Source: Nanobdellota archaeon
GTDB lineage: Archaea; Nanobdellota; Nanobdellia; Woesearchaeales; JAGLGH01
Length of the DNA: 5,270 nucleotides
Assembly (NCBI GenBank): GCA_023144115.1
Contig: JAGLGH010000104.1
Location: 1 to 5,270, forward strand
Reading direction: 5' to 3'
Each line of letters starts with the position of its first letter. Position 1 is the first letter of the stretch. The position numbers and the translations under genes are program-made. The notes under the pieces are model-generated. The model saw only the letters and a program-made list of their open reading frames with translations. It was not told the DNA's origin and made no database searches. Of this stretch, positions 1 to 5,270 are shown one piece after another.

Positions 1-30
1 GATCTTCTCCAAATATCTTTATCACCCGAT

Positions 31-43
31 AGATTTATATAAT
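31..43 (+). promoter_or_regulatory. Archaeal TATA box for the membrane protein gene
   Basis: The sequence AGATTTATATAAT contains the core TTTATATA at 34-41, centred about 28 nt before the ATG at 66. Archaeal transcription normally starts about 25 nt downstream of the TATA centre, so the mRNA should begin at or just before the start codon. The same 13-mer recurs at 1852-1864, at nearly the same distance from another start codon, which supports a real promoter element. No Shine-Dalgarno site lies between the box and the ATG. Confidence 0.7.
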
Positions 44-65
44 CGTTAATTAAATAAATAAAACA

Positions 66-797
66 ATGGTTGATAAAAAGATAATTGACTGGATTAAATC
101 AGAAGAAGCACAAGGCTATTCTGAAGAGCAATTAAAGCAGTCTTTATTGAATCAGGGATATACTGCTGCTGATGTTGATGAGGCGGTTAAGTTATCAAAG
201 GAAGATATGCCATCTAATCAAGGTGTACCTCAAAATAATTCATTTTTTATGGTATTATCTTCTATTTTGCTTTGGGTTTTATCAATTTTATTAATCATTT
301 TTTTAGGAGCGTTCCCATTAATACAGACATTTTTAGATACTAGTAATATTACAATATATATCTGGTTATCGTTATTCTCACTAGTTCTTGGATTGTTAAT
401 CTCTTTTTTATTTAACAAAAGATGCGCTAATTTCAAGAAGTATGTTTATGTTGGAATATCATTTTCATCAATACTTGCAGTTATTTTTGCCATAAATCAT
501 ATGATTACAAATATTTTAGATGCGCTAGGAAGAATGATCGCTACAGCCTGGGAAGGAGGAGGGCAGGATGTAGGTGGTGGCCTAACAGCTCTTTTTAATT
601 TTGATTTAGCCAATGCCTATATTGGTTTTGCTTTGTCAATAATATTTTTTAATGTGCCTTTCTTTTATTATTATCTCAAGCGGGAAGATCAGAACTTGAA
701 ACTATTTTTCTTATATTTAATTCCAATAGCAATATTTTTTATCTTAATATTTATTCTTGGTTTTGTAAGCAACTATATTCTCACGAAAGTTGCATAA
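66..797 (+). CDS. Five-helix membrane protein with UBA-like N-terminal helical module
   Basis: I do not recognise a specific family. Residues 1-44 form a soluble, charged helical module with the pattern GYSEEQLKQSLLNQGY followed by VDEAV. This resembles the small UBA/CUE-like bundles found at the N-termini of many membrane and pilin-like proteins of DPANN archaea and CPR bacteria. A Pro/Asn-rich linker (48-58) leads to five predicted membrane helices at about 60-81, 95-116, 126-147, 183-203 and 211-234. Between helices 3 and 4 is a glycine-rich loop (EGGGQDVGGG, 163-172). There is no signal peptide, so the N-terminal module is probably cytosolic. No catalytic motif is visible. The ATG fits the TATA box at 34-41 as a leaderless start. 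The stop lies 8 nt from the stop of the convergent radical SAM gene, leaving no room for a separate terminator. It could be a small transporter or a membrane anchor, but neither can be shown. Confidence 0.85.
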   Translation: MVDKKIIDWIKSEEAQGYSEEQLKQSLLNQGYTAADVDEAVKLSKEDMPSNQGVPQNNSFFMVLSSILLWVLSILLIIFLGAFPLIQTFLDTSNITIYIWLSLFSLVLGLLISFLFNKRCANFKKYVYVGISFSSILAVIFAINHMITNILDALGRMIATAWEGGGQDVGGGLTALFNFDLANAYIGFALSIIFFNVPFFYYYLKREDQNLKLFFLYLIPIAIFFILIFILGFVSNYILTKVA

Positions 798-805
798 ATG
801 CTATA

Positions 806-1801
806 TCATTTCTTCATCTTCTTCAAATACATCTCAAGTTTCTGTCTGATCTCCTCTTTCAGCTCATCATCAAACTCCAGCTCATCAATCTTCTTGTCCC
901 AGTCAATCTCTGGCAGCTTGTTCAGCACGCTTACAAACTCTCTCCCAGAATCCTTGACCATCTTCTCAATAAGCTGTGTCTCTGGAGAATTGAATTTCTT
1001 CAGCACAGGAAATTTTGTTATTGCATTAGCTCCAGCATCAAGAATCAGTTTTGTATAATCTGGCTGCTTTGGTGTAAGCCCTGCAATTATCTCAAGCTTG
1101 GGAAACCTTATCCTTGTTTTTGCTATCCACCATGCATAATATTTCGGCTCCGGGCTTTTGGTATAACCAGTTCCCCGAACAGGTTTCAATGCATAGAATG
1201 TAATTCTTTCAAGCTTGTGCTTTTCTATGAAATCAAACAGATAATCAATATCCTCTTTTTTCTCTCCCAACCCAACAACAATAGTCATGCTTTTTTTGAA
1301 GGCCATATCTTCAGCAAGTTTTAGGAAATCTGAATATGGTTTGATAGGCTTATCAGGACAGATTAAATCATGCAATTTTGGTTCTGCAGTTTCAATAGAT
1401 GCGCATACACCCTCAACATAAGGCTTGATCGCTTCCAGCTGTTTTTTTTCCATAACTCCAAGATTAAGCCAAATCTTCTGCTGGAATATATGAGACACTT
1501 TCTTTATGATATCAAGCATCTCATCAAAAGAGAATATTCTGTATCCTCCAGTCAGGAATTCTATTCTCCAGCCAAGATTCCTTCCTATAAGTGCATCAGT
1601 AAGCAAAGAAGATACACTTCTCTTTGCTGATTTTGCATGCTTAATCTTATGTTTTGTTGTTGATCTGAAACAAAACTTGCACGTACCAAGGTCACAATAC
1701 CAGCTCATAAAGATGCATCTTCCAAACCACGCAATATTATCAAAATTCTCACTATATACTTCCCCTGCTTCCTTAATCAGCTCATTAAAATCCTCGACCA
1801 T
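806..1801 (-). CDS. BioB-like radical SAM enzyme with CX4CX2C cluster motif
   Basis: This is a 331-residue radical SAM protein, probably a single-domain TIM-barrel enzyme resembling biotin synthase. The cluster motif is YCDLGTCKFCF, with C36, C41 and C44. The spacing is CX4CX2C rather than CX3CX2C, but the aromatic residue before the last cysteine is kept. LTGGY (83-87) matches the GGE region that contacts the SAM amino group. IETAE (136-140) and VVGLGEKKEDI (175-185) match the BioB/ThiH-type SAM-binding strands, and GANAITKFP (257-265) resembles the GAN strand of BioB. The last 30 or so residues form an acidic helix. The other cysteines (29, 133, 148) do not suggest an obvious second cluster. 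It may belong to the archaeal biotin-synthase-related group (COG2516-like). No biotin, lipoate or Hmd-cofactor gene is adjacent, so the substrate is unknown. The ATG at 1801 lies 26 nt after its TATA box. It uses more GAG, AAG and CTN codons than its neighbours. Confidence 0.92.
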   Translation of the reverse strand: MVEDFNELIKEAGEVYSENFDNIAWFGRCIFMSWYCDLGTCKFCFRSTTKHKIKHAKSAKRSVSSLLTDALIGRNLGWRIEFLTGGYRIFSFDEMLDIIKKVSHIFQQKIWLNLGVMEKKQLEAIKPYVEGVCASIETAEPKLHDLICPDKPIKPYSDFLKLAEDMAFKKSMTIVVGLGEKKEDIDYLFDFIEKHKLERITFYALKPVRGTGYTKSPEPKYYAWWIAKTRIRFPKLEIIAGLTPKQPDYTKLILDAGANAITKFPVLKKFNSPETQLIEKMVKDSGREFVSVLNKLPEIDWDKKIDELEFDDELKEEIRQKLEMYLKKMKK

Positions 1802-1822
1802 AACAAAGAAGAATCAGACAGC

Positions 1823-1831
1823 ATTTATAAA
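1823..1831 (-). promoter_or_regulatory. TATA box for the radical SAM gene
   Basis: On the minus strand this reads TTTATAAAT, centred about 26 nt before the ATG at 1801, which predicts a leaderless transcript. It sits in the 83-nt region between two divergent genes. GCAT (1821-1824) and ATGC (1833-1836) flank it as a short imperfect inverted repeat. Confidence 0.6.
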
Positions 1832-1842
1832 CATGCCTCCAA

Positions 1843-1850
1843 GTGCGCAC
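1843..1850. promoter_or_regulatory. GC-rich palindrome between divergent promoters, candidate operator
   Basis: GTGCGCAC is a perfect 8-bp palindrome in an otherwise AT-rich intergenic region. It lies between the two divergent TATA boxes (1823-1831 and 1855-1862), where the BRE of the rightward promoter is expected. A repressor or activator bound here could affect both the radical SAM gene and the four-cysteine gene. The palindrome is short and its flanks do not extend the symmetry, so chance occurrence is possible. Confidence 0.25.
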
Positions 1851-1851
1851 A

Positions 1852-1864
1852 AGATTTATATAAT
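1852..1864 (+). promoter_or_regulatory. TATA box for the four-cysteine protein gene
   Basis: AGATTTATATAAT is identical to the promoter element at 31-43. The core TTTATATA (1855-1862) is centred about 26 nt before the ATG at 1885, which predicts a leaderless mRNA. Confidence 0.7.
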
Positions 1865-1884
1865 AGCCTCCAATTCAATTTTCT

Positions 1885-2289
1885 ATGGCAGATGAAGAAT
1901 TGGCGTTTACTGGAGTTAATTATATGGTCTGCAAATATTGTAACAGTTTGATGAGAGGCAGACACAGGGATGGTTCTAATGATGGCTGCAAGCTAATTCA
2001 AAATAAAGATGGAAAATATGCCAGAATAAATACTCTGGGTAACCATTTATCTGGACGTTTAAAAGAATCAGGAATCGATTTTGTAGATGGTTCAATAGGT
2101 TGTGAAGATTTTAACCCTAGCGGTATTCCAGCCCACCCTAAAGCTCTCGAGGTTTTAGTTAAAAATAATCCAAAATGTTCAGCTATACCTTCAGATCCAA
2201 ATGCTATTGAAACATCCTGGGATTTTTATGGTAAAATGGATAAATTTCTGCCAAAAGAAAACTTTATTTCTTATACTCAAATTCAGTAG
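1885..2289 (+). CDS. Small four-cysteine protein, probable Zn or Fe-S binding
   Basis: This 134-residue soluble protein belongs to no family I can name. A CxxC pair (C16, C19, in VCKYCN) is followed by C35 (DGCKLI) and by C73 in a GCEDF motif. The order CxxC, C, then C-(E/G)-(D/E)-F is common in small metal-binding proteins, where four cysteines hold one zinc ion or an iron-sulfur cluster. A fifth cysteine (C98) lies in the C-terminal half, which has no recognisable domain. His27 and His54 are possible extra ligands. There is no signal peptide or membrane helix, so it is probably cytosolic. The start is set by the TATA box at 1855-1862. It is divergent from the radical SAM gene and may share regulation with it through the short intergenic region, but nothing in the sequence proves a functional link. 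The stop is TAG. Confidence 0.82.
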   Translation: MADEELAFTGVNYMVCKYCNSLMRGRHRDGSNDGCKLIQNKDGKYARINTLGNHLSGRLKESGIDFVDGSIGCEDFNPSGIPAHPKALEVLVKNNPKCSAIPSDPNAIETSWDFYGKMDKFLPKENFISYTQIQ

Positions 2290-2305
2290 ATAATGTATTC
2301 TAATA

Positions 2306-2312
2306 TTCTTTT
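2306..2312 (+). terminator. Weak T-rich termination site after the four-cysteine gene
   Basis: TTCTTTT lies 17 nt after the stop of the four-cysteine gene and before the promoter of the next gene. Archaeal RNA polymerase can terminate at short oligo-T tracts without a hairpin, so this is the best local candidate. The tract is interrupted and the region is T-rich in general, so the call is weak. Confidence 0.25.
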
Positions 2313-2333
2313 AAGACAATTCGCAAAATCATT

Positions 2334-2344
2334 AAATTTATATA
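2334..2344 (+). promoter_or_regulatory. TATA box for the DUF1704 metallopeptidase gene
   Basis: AAATTTATATA contains the core TTTATATA at 2337-2344, centred about 26 nt before the ATG at 2367, which predicts a leaderless mRNA. The ATTTATATA core is shared by all three rightward promoters in the window. The gene therefore appears to be transcribed separately from the four-cysteine gene just upstream. Confidence 0.65.
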
Positions 2345-2366
2345 GTTTAACTTTAATTTTGAGAAT

Positions 2367-3887
2367 ATGTTTTTCGATGAAAAATCAAGAGTATTCAAAA
2401 GATTAAAGAATATTCTTAGAGATTTGCAGAGAACTGAATCTGATATTAAAAGAAAGAATTTTGAAGATGTTTTCAAGGAATTGAGATTGGGATTTTTGGA
2501 GAATCAGAAACTGATTAGCTGGTTACGAAAACATCATTCAGCCAAAATTGACTCTAAAGATTTAACTTATGGTTCTGAACACTTAGATAAACTGTTTTCA
2601 AAAGTTACAACCATGTTAATGGATATTAAAGAACATTTCTTCAATCAAAAAAATTATTCAGCAGCATTAGCACTAATTCAAGAGATGGAAGATCTAGTTA
2701 TATGGGAAATTAAAGCTGACAGGAGATTTACTAAACAGAATATTGAGGTTATTAAATTATCCCAAGATGAAATTCTTAAAAGAGTTAAAAAAGTAGATCG
2801 GCAGCTCGTTAGAATAATTGAAAAACATGGGCTTGATGATCCTGTAAATTTTATCAAGATTACAAATAAGGACTCAGAAAAGCTAAAGTTTATTGAGTTT
2901 TTTAATAAGGGCATTGTTTACAATCCTAAATTTTCCTATAAGCCAATCCCTGAAAACGTACTTTCTAAAGCGCAAAATCAAGCAGAAGATGTAATGAAGC
3001 AATTAAAAGATTTGAATCTGACTTTGACAAAAGGCGCGGCCTATTTAGTTGAAAAGAAAAAAGTTAATCTGCAAATTATCTTAAAGCTTATAAGAAGCAT
3101 AGGCACAAATAAAATAACAAAATATTCAATGCAATTATACAGTTTTCCTTCAAATGATTTAGTAAAAGAAGCATATGCAGAATTAGATGCTGGAAAAAGA
3201 GCAGTAGAACAACAATTAGATGCTAAATTAGATAAAAAAAGATATTCAGTTAAAGATTTTAAAAAGAAAGCAAATAAATTTTTTAAAGAAAATAATATGA
3301 ATTGGAACACAATTATTAAAACAGGCAATGACATGGATGGAAGATTCAAAACAGTAAATACAAAAACAGAATTTTGGATAAATAAAGATTTTGCGCCTTT
3401 TTCAGAAAGAGATATTATAAAAGCTATTGAACACGAAATAAAAGTTCATGCTTTCCGTTTAGAATCTGGGAAAAAATCTCCATTAAAGATATTAGCTTAT
3501 GGAACAAGCGGCTATCTGCCGACAGAAGAAGGACTAACTACATATTTTGAAGATTTAAAAAATGCAACTAATCCTATTTTACAAAAGAAAAAAATATTAT
3601 ATGTTATTACAGAATTTCTTGCTGCCAAAGGAGGTTTTTATCATTGCTTTGCATCTTTAACTAAATATGGGATTGAGCCAAAAATTGCTTGGGATGTAGT
3701 TGTAAGGATAAAAAGAGGACTTAGTAATACTGGTCAATCAGGTGGATTGTTCAAAGATCATGTTTATTTTCTTGGAGATAAATTATTAAGAGAATTTATT
3801 TCTTCTGGCGGACGTGCTGAAGATTTACTTGGTGGAAAAATAGGACTTGAAGATATAAAACATCTTATCGGGAAATATAGATTATAA
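2367..3887 (+). CDS. DUF1704/MATCAP-like zinc metallopeptidase with helical N-terminal extension
   Basis: This 506-residue protein carries the signature of the DUF1704 family. Bacterial members are described by a QEGLA motif. Eukaryotic members include MATCAP (KIAA0895L), which removes the C-terminal tyrosine of tubulin. The zinc site is HEIKVH (H356, E357, H361), an HExxxH motif with an extra residue spacing typical of this group rather than HExxH. It is followed by PTEEGL (385-390), where E388 is the expected third ligand. A family-like C-terminal block GGLFKDHVYFLG (459-470) is also present. The DUF1704-like part seems to start near residue 185 (YNPKFSYKP). Residues 1-180 are charged and helical, possibly coiled coil, and match no domain I know. 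There is no signal peptide, so it acts in the cytosol. All catalytic residues are present, so it is probably an active peptidase, perhaps a carboxypeptidase. The substrate is unknown. It is convergent with the Fic gene. Confidence 0.9.
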   Translation: MFFDEKSRVFKRLKNILRDLQRTESDIKRKNFEDVFKELRLGFLENQKLISWLRKHHSAKIDSKDLTYGSEHLDKLFSKVTTMLMDIKEHFFNQKNYSAALALIQEMEDLVIWEIKADRRFTKQNIEVIKLSQDEILKRVKKVDRQLVRIIEKHGLDDPVNFIKITNKDSEKLKFIEFFNKGIVYNPKFSYKPIPENVLSKAQNQAEDVMKQLKDLNLTLTKGAAYLVEKKKVNLQIILKLIRSIGTNKITKYSMQLYSFPSNDLVKEAYAELDAGKRAVEQQLDAKLDKKRYSVKDFKKKANKFFKENNMNWNTIIKTGNDMDGRFKTVNTKTEFWINKDFAPFSERDIIKAIEHEIKVHAFRLESGKKSPLKILAYGTSGYLPTEEGLTTYFEDLKNATNPILQKKKILYVITEFLAAKGGFYHCFASLTKYGIEPKIAWDVVVRIKRGLSNTGQSGGLFKDHVYFLGDKLLREFISSGGRAEDLLGGKIGLEDIKHLIGKYRL

Positions 3888-3900
3888 AAATATCAGAATT

Positions 3901-3908
3901 AAAAAAAA
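3901..3908 (-). terminator. Oligo-T terminator of the Fic gene
   Basis: On the minus strand this is a run of eight T residues starting 12 nt after the Fic stop codon (3920-3922). Uninterrupted T tracts are sufficient for archaeal intrinsic termination. It lies in the 32-nt gap between two convergent genes. On the plus strand the gap offers only a TTTT (3917-3920), so the peptidase transcript may run into the Fic gene. Confidence 0.55.
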
Positions 3909-3919
3909 GGAGGGCCGTT

Positions 3920-5221
3920 TTAATTAAAAGAATTTTCATTAAAAGAAAATACAAATGCTTTTCCAGACATCTTTTTAATAATGAATCCTTTATTTACTAA
4001 TAACTGTAAATCAGTTCTTGCTGTTTGATAAACAACTCGATAGGTCTCAGATATTTCTTTAATTGAAAATATCTTATTAGGATCTTTTATAAATTCCTCA
4101 AGTATTGTTGCCTGTCTTAAATTTATATCTGGAGTTATATATATTATCCTTTTAGTTTCTTCTTGTTCTTTTTGTTTTAATTTAATATAATCCATTAACT
4201 CAGTTAAAGACTCATCTAAACATTTAATATTGTATTTTATAAAATATGTTAAATCCATTTCATCATATTCTGTATATAGATATGCTAAATCATATTCCTT
4301 TCTTGAACGAACTATTCTTCTCGAAACTGACATATACTCAAAAAGCCAATATCCTTGAGATAACATATACCAATAAAATATAGTCCTCGCAGTTCTCCCA
4401 TTCCCATCATTAAATGGGTGAATATACCCTATTAAAAAATGCAACATAAATCCTTTTATTATTGGATGAATAAATTCCTCAGAATCTTTATTTGCAAATT
4501 CGCAGAATTCCTTTATCAGATGTGATATTTCTTTATAATCTGGAGGAATATGTACAATTATTTCAGGGACGCTACTATCACTCACAACGATTTCATTATT
4601 ATCTCGAAAAGAGCCTTCGTCATTAGAATCTTCAAGTGTATCCTTAGTTACTTTTTTCTGAATTTCTAATAATACTTCAGGTGTTAATTCTTGATTCTTA
4701 ATGTTAATAATATGCTGCATTGTCTCATAATTATTTACAATCATCTTTTCAGATTTAGTCTTAGGTTTTCTTTTTTCTCTTAACATAGATTTTGCAGCTT
4801 TTCTTGTTGTTGAAGCACCTTCGATAATACTTGAAGCTATGGCCTCTTCCATTAAAGAACTAACCATATAACTCTTTTGTAACCCCAAGGTCTTACTTTG
4901 AATTTCAATATTTCCAGCTAAAAACTTATCAAAATGGTGTAGCTTTCTATTAAAATCTGTGATTAAAGAATATTTTAATTTAATTGAATCAAGCTCAAAA
5001 GATTCATATTTTTCAGAACGTAAAATTTTCATAAAAGTCCAAATATATTTTTTTATATATTCATCTTTTACCCTATATTTTAATTCAGACCAATAAAGAT
5101 ATCTTTTATTAAAATCAAATATCTGATTAAGCAAATCTTTCTCTTTTATAGTCTCAAAGATTTGCCTAGATTCTTTTTCAAATATTTCTTTCCAATTTAT
5201 GGGTTTTTCTGGTAGTTTCAT
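3920..5221 (-). CDS. Class II Fic family AMP-transferase with C-terminal winged helix
   Basis: The 433-residue protein has a perfect Fic catalytic loop, HPFNDGNGRTAR (268-279). H268 is the general base, D272 the metal ligand, and the GNGR stretch binds the ATP phosphates. Fic enzymes transfer AMP from ATP to a hydroxyl side chain of a target protein. An N-terminal inhibitory helix, SSIIEG (130-135), fits SxxxE(G/N). E134 should pair with R279 and block productive ATP binding, which defines class II (built-in antitoxin). SFRDNNEIVV (204-213) and VHIPPDYKEI (223-232) form the flap and target-docking region. Residues 1-100 are helical, with YLYWSELKYR at 41-50. Residues about 368-430 resemble a winged helix (IKEISETY, then a strand-rich wing), as in many Fic proteins of prokaryotes. 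No separate antitoxin gene is adjacent, which fits self-inhibition. The start ATG fits a TATA box 30 nt upstream. The target is unknown. Confidence 0.95.
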   Translation of the reverse strand: MKLPEKPINWKEIFEKESRQIFETIKEKDLLNQIFDFNKRYLYWSELKYRVKDEYIKKYIWTFMKILRSEKYESFELDSIKLKYSLITDFNRKLHHFDKFLAGNIEIQSKTLGLQKSYMVSSLMEEAIASSIIEGASTTRKAAKSMLREKRKPKTKSEKMIVNNYETMQHIINIKNQELTPEVLLEIQKKVTKDTLEDSNDEGSFRDNNEIVVSDSSVPEIIVHIPPDYKEISHLIKEFCEFANKDSEEFIHPIIKGFMLHFLIGYIHPFNDGNGRTARTIFYWYMLSQGYWLFEYMSVSRRIVRSRKEYDLAYLYTEYDEMDLTYFIKYNIKCLDESLTELMDYIKLKQKEQEETKRIIYITPDINLRQATILEEFIKDPNKIFSIKEISETYRVVYQTARTDLQLLVNKGFIIKKMSGKAFVFSFNENSFN

Positions 5222-5247
5222 TTACAATAGTTATTAATATTAGCATA

Positions 5248-5255
5248 TATATAAA
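5248..5255 (-). promoter_or_regulatory. TATA box for the Fic gene
   Basis: On the minus strand this reads TTTATATA, centred about 30 nt before the ATG at 5221. The predicted transcription start is within about 5 nt of the start codon. The flanking alternating AT sequence (5245-5255) allows a small shift of the box. Confidence 0.6.
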
Positions 5256-5270
5256 GGTATCTACTAATTT

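Noticed and set aside
1..30. Possible divergent minus-strand gene at the left edge (GTG at 25-23, or a GGAG at 10-7 preceding a start outside the window)
   Set aside because: Only a few codons are visible, the near-palindromic TATA sequence at 34-42 is too close to the GTG for a leaderless start, and nothing can be recognised. The edge is left unannotated.
230..436. Minus-strand open frame of 68 codons
   Set aside because: It is antisense to the membrane helices of gene 1 and has no promoter or known motif.
798..1058. Plus-strand open frame of 86 codons
   Set aside because: It lies antisense to the radical SAM gene, encodes a low-complexity Ser/Phe-rich protein, and has no TATA box at the expected distance.
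1370..1630. Plus-strand open frame of 86 codons
   Set aside because: It is a shadow of the radical SAM gene with no promoter and no recognisable protein features.
1506..1895. Plus-strand open frame of 129 codons
   Set aside because: It is antisense to the N-terminal part of the radical SAM gene, including the cluster motif, and runs over both divergent promoters and into the four-cysteine gene. The opposite frame is clearly the real gene.
2678..3349. Minus-strand open frames (2678-2914 and 3041-3349)
   Set aside because: They are antisense to the metallopeptidase gene, have compositions typical of reversed coding sequence, and lack promoters.
3907..3914. AAGGAGGG, a perfect Shine-Dalgarno-like sequence on the plus strand
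   Set aside because: No start codon follows within a usable distance and no open frame begins there. The window's genes appear to use leaderless starts.
1..5270. tRNA or rRNA genes, CRISPR array, insertion sequence, riboswitch
   Set aside because: No cloverleaf-like segment, regular repeat array, transposase motif or long inverted repeat was seen. The intergenic gaps are 83 nt or shorter and are occupied by promoters.

Overview
The window is AT-rich, densely packed and very probably archaeal. Each of the five genes has a TTTATA-type TATA box about 26-30 nt before its start codon. That spacing puts the transcription start on or next to the start codon, so leaderless or near-leaderless mRNAs are expected, and no start codon has a clear Shine-Dalgarno site. 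Low GC, small gaps, a GYSxEQ-type helical module in a membrane protein and a divergent BioB-like radical SAM enzyme suggest a DPANN-type archaeon (Woesearchaeota/Pacearchaeota-like). The lineage is an inference that the window alone cannot prove. The standard genetic code fits, with TAA, TAG and TGA all used as stops.

Layout. (1) 66-797 (+): five-helix membrane protein with a cytosolic UBA-like N-terminus, function unknown. (2) 806-1801 (-): BioB/HmdB-like radical SAM protein with a non-canonical CX4CX2C cluster motif, convergent with gene 1 across only 8 nt. (3) 1885-2289 (+): small four-cysteine, probably metal-binding protein, transcribed divergently from gene 2 across an 83-nt region with two TATA boxes and a GC-rich palindrome between them. 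(4) 2367-3887 (+): DUF1704/MATCAP-like zinc metallopeptidase with HEIKVH and TEEGL motifs and a long helical N-terminal extension. (5) 3920-5221 (-): class II Fic AMP-transferase with an intact active site, an intact inhibitory SxxxEG helix and a C-terminal winged helix, convergent with gene 4 across 32 nt.

How the genes relate. Each gene has its own promoter and no same-strand pair forms an obvious operon, so the window is better read as five single-gene units than as one system. The most interesting items are the archaeal relative of the tubulin tyrosine carboxypeptidases, the autoinhibited Fic enzyme with a DNA-binding-like tail next to it, and the radical SAM enzyme with unusual cysteine spacing. 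The radical SAM gene is visibly richer in GC than its neighbours. No tRNA, rRNA, CRISPR array, insertion sequence or other mobile element was seen, and there is no gene-free stretch longer than about 83 nt.
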